Below the pieces are notes generated by a model. That model was not told the origin of the DNA. It did not search any database and saw nothing but the letters and a program-made list of their open reading frames with translations. Position numbers and translations under genes: made by a program. DNA of 56,392 bases from Nemertoderma westbladi (Eukaryota; Xenacoelomorpha; Nemertodermatida; Nemertodermatidae), in the NCBI GenBank assembly GCA_032718475.1, contig JAUCBJ010003928.1:1-56392 (forward strand). Reading direction: 5' to 3'. How positions within the stretch are numbered: the stretch's first letter is position 1; every line of letters begins with the position of its first letter. Positions 19,823 through 30,690 of this stretch are shown piece by piece.

Positions 19823-20170
19823 CTAAGATTCGGAGATAGACTTCTCGATAATCTTATCTTTGAATTCTCCACCAACTACAACAATTCTGCAGAATTTCTC
19901 GCCTTCTACAGTCTGCTCAACTTCTACCTGTATACTATGGCCTATGTTTACAGTCCCGCGAGGAATGCCATTAATGGTATGGGTAAGTAGTACAACAGTA
20001 GAGTTATTTAAAATATAAAAAGGTTTCGCCTGATTTCGAACGAAAATGCGTACGTGCTCGTTTTTAGTTAGAATCACGTGTCTCTGTAACCTGTTCCTTT
20101 CCCTCTTAAAAAAACATCGTTGGCAAATCTGTTTAATTATATTAATACAGTTTATTACGCAAGTAAGCAC
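19823..20170 (-). CDS. short unidentified ORF, possible exon or repeat-derived gene
   Basis: 115 codons. The first 25 residues are Cys-rich and may not be coding. From RLQRHVILTKNEHVRIF to the end (GEFKDKIIEKSISES) the composition looks like a globular beta-rich protein, with alternating hydrophobic residues and 'NGIPRGTVNIGHSIQVEVEQ'. An acceptor-like AG precedes this part, so it may be a terminal exon. I do not recognise the family. It lies antisense inside the TMEM181-like span. Confidence 0.3.
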   Translation of the reverse strand: MLTCVINCINIIKQICQRCFFKRERNRLQRHVILTKNEHVRIFVRNQAKPFYILNNSTVVLLTHTINGIPRGTVNIGHSIQVEVEQTVEGEKFCRIVVVGGEFKDKIIEKSISES

Positions 20171-20943
20171 ATTTATTTGTTAAATAAAATTGCATAGGCC
20201 GATAATACGGCCTTAACATTAGGAAGTAACACCAAGTACATTAACTTAACATATTGCAGTATTTAATTCGACTATAAACCAAACTGCACCTAATAAAAAT
20301 TCTAAATACCGAATAATTGATGGCTATGTAGATTTAATAATGTGGCACGGTGGTTCAATTTAGCATCGTTTAATTACAGCACTATTATTATGGCATGTCC
20401 AAGGCGATAAGGCATTAAAACTGTAACCCTATAAGCTTTTACATTGAGTTTGGGTCCAGCGAGAGTTTCATTGAATATCTAAATATAATTTAAGACAGAT
20501 TTTTCTACCAACGTAGTTAAATTGAAACAAAGAGCGGAATGAGGCTAGATTACGATTTTGACTCTAAAATCATAACGAAAAATTATTTATCCAGATAAAA
20601 AAAGATATTCCACTGGGAATTTATTTATAATTTATTTTCAAACAATATTGTAATAAATATCTGTTTATAAATAATTTCGTATCACTTTATTTTACTACGG
20701 TGTTCAATATAAATTTATATTCATTGAGAATGGAATGTGATGTCGTCATATTAACTCAATAAGTGTGGTGAATGCGGTTTAACTTGCGGAGAGCCGTTCG
20801 TTACTTAAAGACAAATTGTTTATGATAAGAAACTTCGACAACAAATAAACCTGGATGGGCAGCCGGGAAGTAAATAATATGGAAAAGCGTGTGGCAGTAG
20901 AAAGAGATACAATGATAAAAGGTTAACGCCAGTGGGAATACAA
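20171..20943. other. AT-rich non-coding sequence 3' of GNL1
   Basis: No gene is seen. The sequence contains several A/T runs and, on the minus strand, AATAAA-type hexamers that could serve the GNL1 3' end. Confidence 0.5.
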
Positions 20944-22767
20944 TCATTGGTTGTCGTCTAGGGCGTTATACAGGTTGTTATGTAGCGAGCCTTCCCGCTC
21001 ACTGTTGTGTTGAGCTCTAGTCCTCACGCTGTACCTCCGGCCAAGGGAATGGAACCTCCTGGACTCGTCGCCGTCTGACTCCTTGTTGCTGGACCCCTCC
21101 GACGTGGAGGACTCATACTCCTCGGTGGAGTCTGCCTGTCCTGTAGGTTCTTCGTCCATTTGGATCCCTCTACACGCGGACATCCTACCCTCCAGGGCCA
21201 ATGTGTCCGGGTGCAGGGCCCACTCGTCGGCGCTGGCCGTGTACCCGGGGGGCCTGAGGGCCAGACGGATGCGGCCTTCCACCGCCAGACGGAGTATGTG
21301 ATTGGCCGCGCGGAATACGTCGACTCTCCCGCCGCCGCGCGCCGTGTAGAACCGCTTCCGGCACGCCCACGCCTCGCAGATGTTCCAGGCGGAGGCGTCC
21401 GCCGGACAGGGCAGCCGGAGTCCGCGCACCAACCCCGCGCGCTGCGCCAGGTAGCCGACGCACGTGTAGGGCTCCTGGACCTGTGCCACCGGGTAGACGC
21501 CGGCCAGCACCTGGAGCTGGCGGTCGGCCACCGAGGGGAACACGAGCCCGGGGCAGTCGCACAGCCGCACCGTCGGGGTCAGGTAGTACGTCTGGAAGTG
21601 TTTGGTGTGGCCCGGGGTCTTACTGGTGCTGACCACCTTGCGACCCACCAGCCCGTTTATCAGCGAGGATTTACCGACATTGGGCGCGCCCACACACCCT
21701 ATGGTGAGCACCCCGTCCAAGGTGCCGCTCGAGGTGCACTTCTGCATCTCGTTCTGGTAGCCGGAGCATTCGGCTTCCCCCGAGGGCAGCGAGTCGCTTG
21801 TGAATCTGCGAAGCCACGAGTCTAGATCTACGACCTGGCCGGCGATCTCCTTACAGGCCTTGTAAAGTTCCAAAGGGCCGACGGGAGTGAAACGACGCAG
21901 TTTACTGCGTTTCTTTACTTTGGCGAGTTTACCGTCGGTTTCTTCAGTGGGATCAACGTCCCATCTATCCGGAAAGCTTGAGAACGGGATCACGTGTGTC
22001 AGTTTGGGGCAGACCGACCGGATGTATGACTTCCATGCGGTGAGCAGCCCCGGGGACACGATGTCTACCTTGTTGAGTACCAGTATCAGTGGCTTTCCTA
22101 AATCGTCAACAACGTGGTGGTAAAAGTGAGGGTTGAAGTGTATGACGGGGTGTCTAACGTCCACTATGAACAGCACCACATCCGACATCTCCAGCACCCG
22201 CCACAGTTGGCGCCATGTCTCCAGGTTGGTCTCGTAGTAGCTGAGGCGATCGTAGGCCGGTTGTCGTCTCATCGAATCCTCAAACTCTCGCATGTATCGA
22301 GTCTCTTTAGCTTCGAGTTGCGCTTTGCTCTGGTTGTAGCTCCAGGGCGGGCGGATGGGGAAGTTGAGCTGTGCCCATTCCGGGTACACGTCTGAGAAGG
22401 CCAGCTCGAGCGCGGTCTCCGGTAACACCTCCAACGGGAGTTGCGCGGACTCCTTCCGTTTACTCAACTCTGTCTTGGTTTCCTTTACAAATTTTAGGTT
22501 AAACCGATTCGGGTCGTATCCCGACGCTACTGTTTGTGTCCGGAGTCGGGCCGAGGTGGTTGAGGTCTGTGTCTCGGTGTTCCAGGCGTCTGTAGGGTCA
22601 CTGCCTCCTCCGGCCTCTCCAGACGAACTCGAGGATTGTATATCGAGACTGGAGTAACGGGGCAGGCGGCCTTCAACTAAAGTCACACGACCAGTGGGTT
22701 TTTTATCCCTCTTCGCCTGGAGTTGGGCTTTCTTTTGTTTACCGCTGTATGGTTTCTTTCGCGGCAT
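20944..22767 (-). CDS. GNL1: GNL1, circularly permuted YlqF/YawG-family GTPase
   Basis: 607 codons in one exon, starting MPRKKPYSGKQKKAQLQAKR, the basic N-terminus typical of GNL1. The GTPase motifs are circularly permuted, as in the nucleostemin/GNL group. G4 NKVD is at 232-235, followed by a G5-like PFSSF (261-265), the P-loop GAPNVGKSS at 360-368, the G2-region TPGHTKHFQT at 384-393 and G3 DCPG at 404-407. The C-terminus is acidic and Ser-rich. All motifs are intact and there is no stop, so it should encode a working GTPase, probably nuclear/nucleolar and linked to ribosome biogenesis by family. The ORF is strikingly GC-rich compared with its AT-rich flanks and lies antisense between two TMEM181-like exons. 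Single-exon structure suggests a retrocopy or ancestral intron loss. Confidence 0.95.
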   Translation of the reverse strand: MPRKKPYSGKQKKAQLQAKRDKKPTGRVTLVEGRLPRYSSLDIQSSSSSGEAGGGSDPTDAWNTETQTSTTSARLRTQTVASGYDPNRFNLKFVKETKTELSKRKESAQLPLEVLPETALELAFSDVYPEWAQLNFPIRPPWSYNQSKAQLEAKETRYMREFEDSMRRQPAYDRLSYYETNLETWRQLWRVLEMSDVVLFIVDVRHPVIHFNPHFYHHVVDDLGKPLILVLNKVDIVSPGLLTAWKSYIRSVCPKLTHVIPFSSFPDRWDVDPTEETDGKLAKVKKRSKLRRFTPVGPLELYKACKEIAGQVVDLDSWLRRFTSDSLPSGEAECSGYQNEMQKCTSSGTLDGVLTIGCVGAPNVGKSSLINGLVGRKVVSTSKTPGHTKHFQTYYLTPTVRLCDCPGLVFPSVADRQLQVLAGVYPVAQVQEPYTCVGYLAQRAGLVRGLRLPCPADASAWNICEAWACRKRFYTARGGGRVDVFRAANHILRLAVEGRIRLALRPPGYTASADEWALHPDTLALEGRMSACRGIQMDEEPTGQADSTEEYESSTSEGSSNKESDGDESRRFHSLGRRYSVRTRAQHNSEREGSLHNNLYNALDDNQ

Positions 22768-22861
22768 CTCTGATCTTGGATTAAAACAGCAGTAGGCCTA
22801 CGTTATCCATTATCTACATTTACAGCATTACCGGTACGAAGTTAAGTTACCGGTAGGCTGG

Positions 22862-23169
22862 TATTTTTTTCTTGAATATCAACTTGAAATTAATATAAAC
22901 CCGGGTTGAAATTATTCATACTGTGAGGCAGAGGGAAATTTAAAATTCAATTAACAGGCGCAAAACACGGTGCAAGGATTCCAAATATGTAAAAATATGT
23001 TTCAACCCGGGTTGATATTATTTTCAACCCGGGTTGATCGTTGATATTAATTTCAACCCGGGTTGATATTATTTTCAACACGGGTTGATATTAATTTCAA
23101 ACCGGGTTGATATTATTTTCAACCCGGGTTGATATTAATTTCAACCCGGGTTGAAATTCAAGAAAAAAA
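22862..23169. repeat. palindromic CCCGGG element with inverted ends and 22-bp-phased array
   Basis: Seven copies of the self-complementary 12-mer CAACCCGGGTTG (two with single changes) start at 23003, 23025, 23054, 23076, 23098, 23120 and 23142. Spacing is 22 bp except one of 29 bp. A partial copy lies at 22897-22908. The outer ends are inverted repeats of each other: ATTTTTTTCTTGAAT near 22863 and its complement ending near 23169, extending inwards for about 45 bp with a small gap. This looks like a foldback/MITE-like element. It sits 95-400 bp upstream of the GNL1 start codon, so a regulatory effect is possible but unproven. Confidence 0.75.
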
Positions 23170-23259
23170 TGTTGATCCAAACAAAAACTATAAAAAAGTA
23201 GTGAATTATTTTGGCCGCTTTCAGCCACCGTACCTACCGTATCTGATATCAGGATATAA

Positions 23260-24051
23260 AAATAGGCCCTTTTAGAATATTGGAGAATGTTGGAGGTGCA
23301 TCAATCAGATCAGTATACGATGGTTCGACAACATTTGTGTCTACTGTTGACGGTGATACTGAACCATTTGAAGTGTTATGGGGCGTCCTCCAGGGAGACA
23401 CACTTGCACCATTCTTGTTCATAATTGTGGTTGACTATGTTCTACGCATGCCCTTAGATCATCACAATGATGATGGGGTGACGATAACTCCACCTACTGG
23501 CTCCAGAAGTCGAGAAAATCCTGCCAAGTACCTAACTGATCTAGACTTTGCTGATGACTTTGGAGTACTCTCAGAATCATTAGAGGGAGCCCAACGGCTC
23601 CTCAGCTCATTAGAACATGCTGCTTCTAGTGTTGGTCTTTTTATTAACTCCAAAAAGAACAAAATTTTGACAGTTAACTTTGAAAGTCCTCAGCAAGTCT
23701 CTGATCGGATGAGCATAAGCTCAAAGGATTATATGCTTGAGCATGTGGACGACTTCTCTTACCTGGGATCATGGATCCGGAAGTCGTAAGGGAAAGGCAT
23801 GGGCAGCCTTGAATAGGCTTTCCAGGATTTGGAAGTCACAGAGAATTAATCAGAAACTTAAGGTCCGATTATTTAGAGCAGCAGTAGTTCCAGTACTCCT
23901 CTATGGGAGTCCATGCTGGGCTCTAACTGCTGAGGACACCAAATCTCTGGATTGCACATTCACAAGAATTCTACGCCGGGTTCATTGTGTCAAGTACAAT
24001 GCACACATCTCCAACCAGATACTATATAACATTGGAGGTGTTGATAATTAG
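23260..24051 (+). pseudogene. non-LTR retrotransposon reverse transcriptase fragment
   Basis: Two overlapping frames (23280-23789 and 23737-24051) carry GVLQGDTLAPFLFIIVVDYV, the FADD catalytic box (DLDFADDFGVLSES), FSYLGSWI and then GKAWAALNRLSRIWKS. A frameshift lies near 23785, where the frame ending in SWIRKS is lost. The motifs match the RTE-like relic at 17.0-18.6 kb but the copy is diverged. Endonuclease, N-terminal RT and C-terminal domain are missing. Confidence 0.85.
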
Positions 24052-26220
24052 GTTGCTGTAATTTCAGAATGTACCATACTGCCAACTGCCATAGTGTCAT
24101 AGACTTAACATTCTGGTTCAAGCAACTTACTAATCTTCACTACTGTCAGACTCAGACTGTATACTGTACTTAAGGTGAGAATGTACCCAGTGCAAATTAC
24201 TTTCAAAATAAAGGACATCTATCTCGAAATGTCGTTGGTGGTTTCATCTGAAATTTTTACACAACGTTTATGTCGTCAGTCTTGGGGTAATCTGGTACTA
24301 AACGTTTTCACAGGGTACCAATTTTTCGTATAATATTGCACTTTTTGTGATCTTAAATGTTACTTTTCAGAAAAAATAAGATATTTTTATTTAAAAAAAT
24401 TATGTTAAATAATTATTTATTACATGGGAAAAAAAGTATAACTTTTTTCATTATTCTCGAGGCATTTTATCAGCAAGGTTAATAAAGGTCGAGAGAATAT
24501 TGTTATATATATATATGTTAAAATATTTTAGTCTTCTCGAATATTTATTACGTAACTAGAGAGCCGCTTAACTACATAAACCAATATTGGATATTGAGTT
24601 CCGTTTTGGAGTTCGCCTTGCAGACACTATAGTTGCAATAACTTTTGAGTTTGTGAATGGATTTTGCTCAAATTACTTCCAAACCTTTTCTATGTCGATG
24701 CTCTTTCAATATATGTAATATAATTTAAGAAATTCCACCAAAAATATTTTACTTTAATTTTTTCGCCGGGAAAAAAATTTAAATCAATGCAATCCTTCTG
24801 ATTACCTTTTTTCCCTAGGGAAAAAAGTGAAACTTTTTCTCCCGATTTTGGGGTATATTCGAGCGAAAAGGTAACAATTTAAGAATAAAAAAGAATAAAA
24901 GATGTTAACTTATTATGATTGCCTAGATTCTAGCACCAAACACGGTGGGGATATTAATAGAGTACCACATAAAATTTCAGTCAATTTCATCAAGCCGTTC
25001 CCGAGAAATGTGTACCTTCAAAACCTGTTACCTGCAAAAGACACAAAAAAGTAAATGCTGAGAAAAACCCCTTTAAAGTTTTCAAATCTTCCCGCCAATT
25101 TTATGTAAATGACGGAATTTTCAAAATATAAGGTTAGTTCTTAATTTCTGCCAAATTATAAGGAGGCACACCAGCTATCTAAGATTTCCGATATGAGGGT
25201 TTTCATGGTCGCTGTTTTCATTTCTGTTATCAGTTTTAAAGTTTGACATAATCTAGACTGTCGGTCTGCGTGTATGTTGTCTGTCATTCTGTCAGTCAAA
25301 ATATAAAAAAGGACACTGCATCAATAAAAACAATTGCACTGTACCGAAACGGGGTTTTACTGGACGCTGATATCATTTATGACGTCGACGTCAGTTTTGA
25401 TGTTTGATAAAATCTCGGCTGTCTGTATGTCTGTCTGTCTTGTCTGTCTGTATGTCCATCAAAATATAAGGAAGCACTCTACAAACAGACAAACATACTA
25501 GATTCCGTCAAATATCAAAAATGACACCAGAATTGAAAACACCGAGTAGGAAAACCCCAGAGCGATAAATTGAATTAGGTAATATGTTTCCTTATATAAA
25601 ATGTTAAAAAATAGTCCGTTGTGTAAAAAAAATACCGTGCCTTAAAACAATACGTAAGTCGAAATCAAAAATAGATATTGGAAAACGGTTTTTTCCCGGA
25701 AATTACATCAAATTTGGCATTTAATTCCAACATAAAAAATCAATTTTTTTAAACCCCCTAAGGTACATTCTACCTTAAATTTTACATAATAAATATAGGT
25801 ACTAAACTAAACACTACCCTACATAACTGCACTTAGCCTATGGCCTTATCAATCAATTCAAACAAACATAAGAATGTAATCTTGAAAATGATGCACATTC
25901 AATGTGCCTAAAATAGGTAATCAATTTGTTGTGATCTCCACTGCATGATCTCGCAAATATTATAGCTAGAGTATAAGGTAGTCCTGACATTTTCCTATCG
26001 TTTTCAACTGTATGGTAAGACGTTTTTATTGATAATATGCCCACCTGCTGGCAGTGTTTGTTGGAACTATAGATACAGTACACCGTCCTACCAAACTAAT
26101 TTAACTGCACGCTTTATTTATGAGAGAACAGAGCATATAGCCATCAAGGGAGGCCTGAATCAGCACTGCAATAGTTGGATTATTGATGGTGAATTTTAAT
26201 TTCATCTTTCTGGTTCTGGA
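24052..26220. other. repeat-rich non-coding DNA, probable intron
   Basis: It holds dispersed repeat copy B (24537-24722), TCTG-rich microsatellite-like tracts (about 25250-25460) and AT-rich sequence. I searched for the missing TMEM181 exon and did not find it. Confidence 0.5.
24537..24722. repeat. dispersed repeat, copy B (pairs with 228-432)
   Basis: It matches 228-432 in the same orientation, with a few indels. The best-kept part runs from the start through 'ggatattgagttccgttttg'. Confidence 0.75.
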
Positions 26221-26239
26221 TATTCCATAAGAATATCGA

Positions 26240-26500
26240 AATTAGAGACGGGGGCGGGGGGGGGGGGGGGACTGGAGGCAATCCCATATCGGCGAATTAA
26301 TATCCCGCCTCTATGTTTAATTCTCCATTTAGGGAAAGGAGCAGGTTACAGTGGCGCGTTATTCTAACAAAAACAATAAACGAAACACAATAAGACAGGT
26401 TACAGTTTTATTATTGGGAGAGAGAAATCAGCTGTTATTTGCGTCGAATTTCCCCTGGAGAGGGATGGATTTTTATTGCGTTGAAAGTCCCCCCATTTGC
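26240..26500. repeat. dispersed repeat 'GGTTACAGTGGC' family, copy 1
   Basis: It is homologous to 26830-27070. Shared blocks include 'aatatcccgcctc', 'tttagggaaagga', 'caggttacagtggc', 'aacaataaac', 'cagctgttattt' and 'ggagaggga'. A G homopolymer precedes the copy (about 26245-26270). Fragments also occur at 52830-52870 and, inverted, near 30862-30890. Confidence 0.7.
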
Positions 26501-26829
26501 GTAATTCCATAAGCACCTAAAATAACATTAAATAACTGCTGAAACCCGTAAGAAGGAGCCTAAAAGTATGAGAATTTGTTGTTGAATATAGGAGATTGGG
26601 AGACTAACTCTAAAACGTCCTAACGTCCCTCGCAATATGTCTATCTCTGGTCGGTCAATATGTAACCAATGTCTTCTAATATATTTTCGTCACTACAAAA
26701 AATATCTAGAGATTTCCCTGGTTGGTGATTCCATTTCCGATGTCATTTTTACGTTAGACGGAAAATAAACTCTCAGTCGCTTATATTTTTACAGATACTG
26801 TAGGCATATAGATTACATTCATTCAAACA

Positions 26830-27070
26830 TGAAAACTGGAGACAGGGGGGAAACTGCCAATCTTACCTTAAGAAAATCCCATCTTTGCGAATAATATCCC
26901 GCCTCAATGTTAAACTCTCAATTTAGGGAAAGGATCAGGTTACAGTGGCACGTTATTTTAACCAAAACAATAAACTAAACACAATAGAACATGTTACAGT
27001 TTTATTTTTGCTCGTAAACAGCTGTTATTTTCCCCGGAGAGGGATGAATTTTTATTGCGTCCGTTTCCCC
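26830..27070. repeat. dispersed repeat 'GGTTACAGTGGC' family, copy 2
   Basis: Second copy of the family at 26240-26500, in the same orientation, about 590 bp downstream. It ends about 120 bp before the last TMEM181-like exon. Confidence 0.7.
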
Positions 27071-27187
27071 CCTATCTGGAAAACTGACATCGGAAATGAA
27101 AAAAGTTTCATTTTTTATATTTGTTGGACAGACCGTCAAATGCAGTAGTCATGGAAACAATTTAGAAACATATAAATTATTTTTTAG

Positions 27188-27339
27188 ATCCCCACTTCAA
27201 GGAGAGCAGTTTCTCTATGCTCCGTAACGATGACTCAGACGATGACACATTATACCGGACCACCAGTCCTAACGGTAAAGCCCACACGTTGCGTGGGAAC
27301 GTCGTTGATGACGTAGACGACGAAGAGGAGAGTGATTAG
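27188..27339 (+). CDS. TMEM181: TMEM181-like gene, last coding exon
   Basis: It follows a T-rich acceptor ending in TAG and completes a codon with two bases (phase 1), then runs 49 codons to TAG. It encodes an acidic cytoplasmic tail: SSFSMLRNDDSDDDTLY, PNGKAHTLRGNVV and DDEEESD at the very end. The 'FSML..DSDDD.(I/L)Y......NG.A.R......EESD' layout matches the C-terminal tail of TMEM181 as I know it. The exon at 18880-19034 ends in phase 2, so at least one exon must lie between them. AATAAA occurs about 380 bp downstream. Confidence 0.72.
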
Positions 27340-29370
27340 GGTAGAGTGCAATCCTCCAATCGCAGTAGACCCAGTAGTGTAATACTAACATATTGCTGCT
27401 ATAGTAACAAACCATGTCCAATGAACATTATTGGTGCGGTATTAGCTCATTCATAACATTGTAGTTTATAGTGTAAAGATGTATTTTTGCTGCAACTATA
27501 AAATTCCATTCATTAATGAATTAGGTTGTTATTTATTTTTCTCGTGTTTCAATGTATTAATTATGTACTTAAAGTCAATATTATATTGGAGATTGTATTA
27601 ATCCAATATCATATATTCGAAATTAACTGTGAAATTGCTCTTATGACCAATTTGACAGTTTTTAGCCGAACACTAATTTCGCATTGACTTCATATGATGC
27701 CGGTAATATTGTGTGCTCGTAATAAATGATTTAGTAGCTGATTGTCACTAATTATTATCACTGTTGCTCCGCCCGGGTTCCTGCAGCTATTATTAGTTTG
27801 TTCGTGGCCGCCTGGGTTTGTGGTTAGAATGTTTGAACGTAAATAAATAATTATTTAATCAGAATTTCTACACACAGACACAGACTTTTACAGTTCCTTA
27901 CTTACTTTTACACTTTAAATTAATTAATTTATTATTTAAATTTCATTATTGCAATTTATTACTTGTGATAATTAGTTGAAAAAATAACTTTCTCATTTTC
28001 TAAAGTTTTCCACAATTCAAAAATTGTGATGTTAAAATAGTTCCGTCAATGAGACGTAGTTATTGGATATAGATGTTGGTGGACAACTTTTTCTCGGCTG
28101 ACAAACAAACAAGCAATGATATTGATAACCGGTAAGTTCTTAAATTCATTGTCCTAATTCTTTTGATTAAATATTAATTAATTAAATTGGCACCGGTATG
28201 CGAAGGAGCAGTGGGACTGAGCTGAATGTTAAAGCGGTATCGTCTAAAAGTGAAAAACCGTTAGTTTATTTCAATATGTCGTTTTATTATATTCAATGCG
28301 AGTTATGTTGCCGTGTTCGTCATTATGTTTGTAACTCACTACTGACGCGGGGATGTGGCGTTATTTACTTACTGTTAGGTCCCACTCAATTCCCACTACA
28401 TTGTGATACGATGGACCGCATCATTCATTACTTTTTTCTTCATTTTTTTTCGTAAAGTTGTTTTTAATTCAGAATTCCAGTCAATGTGAAAGACGCTTGA
28501 TCTCTCATTCGAATTAATTAAAGATCTCCGTATTTCACGCCTGTTTAAGTAGGAATATATATACTTAGAATCAGCATTAAATTTACTTTATTTCACTGAG
28601 TAATCACTATATCGAATTTCTACGTTTATCGAAGTTTAGCCTAAATTTCAAATAATAGATGTTGTTTCCGAACCTAATAATATCTGCAATGTTTCCGGTC
28701 TTATTATTGATATGTAAAATATTATAGCATTCTTTATCATAATTAAATATTACATATGATTATTGTTTCAGGAATGTAAACTTATATTAATTGTTTTATT
28801 TTTGTACGGGTATCATTAACTTTGTAATTATTTATTTATTGGTTTAGGTCATATTAGATTATATTTATTATTTTTGTGAGAATAACCTTATCCATTGGAC
28901 GTATCTCAAAGCGATTTTAGTAAAGATCCACAAATATTAATAATTTATTGTTGACTTATTTAACGTCAAGTGTATGTATACGAATCACAATATCACTGCG
29001 CCCTGTTAGCGGGTTCGTATAATTGTACATTGTGACCCGTAATATATTATCTTTAAGAGATGTCGGCTAATGTGATAAATACACGATACTATTTAAGGAT
29101 GGGTGGGATTTAACAAAATATTATACTTTTATTGAAAACGATATCGGATCTAGTTGTGTTTCAATTTATTATTTATCAATGTGATAAAGAATTGTGTCAT
29201 CTAAATATAGCAGATATATTCCGTGTCATGGTTTATGTGAAATGTATTATTTGTGTGTGAGAGTTTTGTAGTTCAGTACGTCTAATTTGGATAGGTTGAT
29301 GGAAATGGAAGATCAGTATTTTAATTTAATATGTAAATTTTTTAATTCTCGGAAAACCACATGGTGTGCA
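27340..29370. other. probable 3' UTR then AT-rich intergenic DNA
   Basis: No further gene is supported. AATAAA near 27720 may end the TMEM181-like transcript. An 85-codon frame at 28198-28455 has no recognisable features and is not called. Confidence 0.5.
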
Positions 29371-29373
29371 TGG

Positions 29374-30690
29374 TGGGTTAAATTAGGGAGGCCCACAATA
29401 AACTGATCACTCCCAGAGTCCCAGTGGGTTAAATTAGGGAGGTCCACAATAAACTGATCACTCCCAGAGTCCCAGTGGGTTAAATTAGGGAGGCCCACAA
29501 TAAACTGATCACTCCCAGAGTCCCAGTGGGTTAAATTAGGTAGGCCCACAATAAACTTATCACTCCCAGAGTCCCAGTGGGTTAAATTAGGGAGGCCCAC
29601 AATAAACTGATCACTCCCAGAGTCCCAGTGGGTTCAATTAGGGAGGCCCACAATAAACTGATCACTCCCAGAGTCCCAGTGGGTTCAATTAGGGAGGCCC
29701 ACAATAAACTGATCACTCCCCGAGTCCCAGTGGGTTCAATTAGGGAGGCCCACAATAAACTGATCACTCCCAGAGTCCCAGTGGGTTCAATTAGGGAGGC
29801 CCACAATAAACTGATCACTCCCAGAGTCCCAGTGGGTTCAATTAGGGAGGCCCACAATAAACTGATCACTCCCAGAGTCCCAGTGGGTTAAATTAGGGAG
29901 GTCCACAATAAACTGATCACTCCCAGAGTCCCAGTGGGTTAAGTTAGGGAGGCCCACAATAAACTGATCACTCCCAGAGTCCCAGTGGGTTAAATTAGAG
30001 TGGCCCACAATAAACTGATCACTCCCAGAGTCCCAGTGGGTTAAATTAGAGTGGCCCACAATAAACTGATCACTCCCAGAGTCCCAGTGGGTTAAATTAG
30101 AGTGGCCCACAATAAACTGATCACTCCCAGAGTCCCAGTGGGTTAAATTAGAGTGGCCCACAATAAACTGATCACTCCCAGAGTCCCAGTGGGTTAAGTT
30201 AGGGAGGCCCACAATAAACTGATCACTCCCAGAGTCCCAGTGGGTTAAATTAGGGAGGCCCACAATAAACTTATCACTCCCAGAGTCCCAGTGGGTTAAA
30301 TTAGGGAGGCCCACAATAAACTGATCACTCCCAGAGTCCCAGTGGGTTAAATTAGGGAGGCCCACAATAAACTGATCACTCCCAGAGTCCCAGTGGGTTA
30401 AATTAGGGAGGTCCACAATAAACTGATCACTCCCAGAGTCCCAGTGGGTTCAATTAGGGAAGCCCACAATAAACTGATCACTCCCAGAGTCCCAGTGGGT
30501 TAAATTAGGGAGGCCCACAATAAACTGATCACTCCCAGAGTCCCAGTGGGTTAAATTAGGGAGGCCCACAATAAACTGATCACTCCCAGAGTCCCAGTGG
30601 GTTCAATTAGGGAGGCCCACAATAAACTGATCACTCCCAGAGTCCCAGGGGTTCAATTAGGGAGGCCCACAATAAACTGATCACTCCCAG
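29374..30690. repeat. 51-bp minisatellite, about 26 copies
   Basis: A head-to-tail array with a 51-bp unit containing 'gtgggttaaattagggaggc' and 'aataaactgatcactcccag'. Variants cluster: 'ttcaattaggg' at 29630-29850 and 30430-30660, 'ttaaattagagtgg' at 29990-30170, showing local amplification. Because 51 is a multiple of three, long stop-free frames appear on both strands; they are by-products, not genes. Confidence 0.97.

Noticed and set aside
21083-22657. Plus-strand frames up to 221 codons opposite GNL1
   Set aside because: They are shadows of a GC-rich coding strand; GNL1 motifs are on the minus strand.
29313-30416. Long minus- and plus-strand open frames over the 51-bp array
   Set aside because: The period is 17 codons, so any stop-free unit gives a long frame; several frames on both strands are open and none has a start or splice context.
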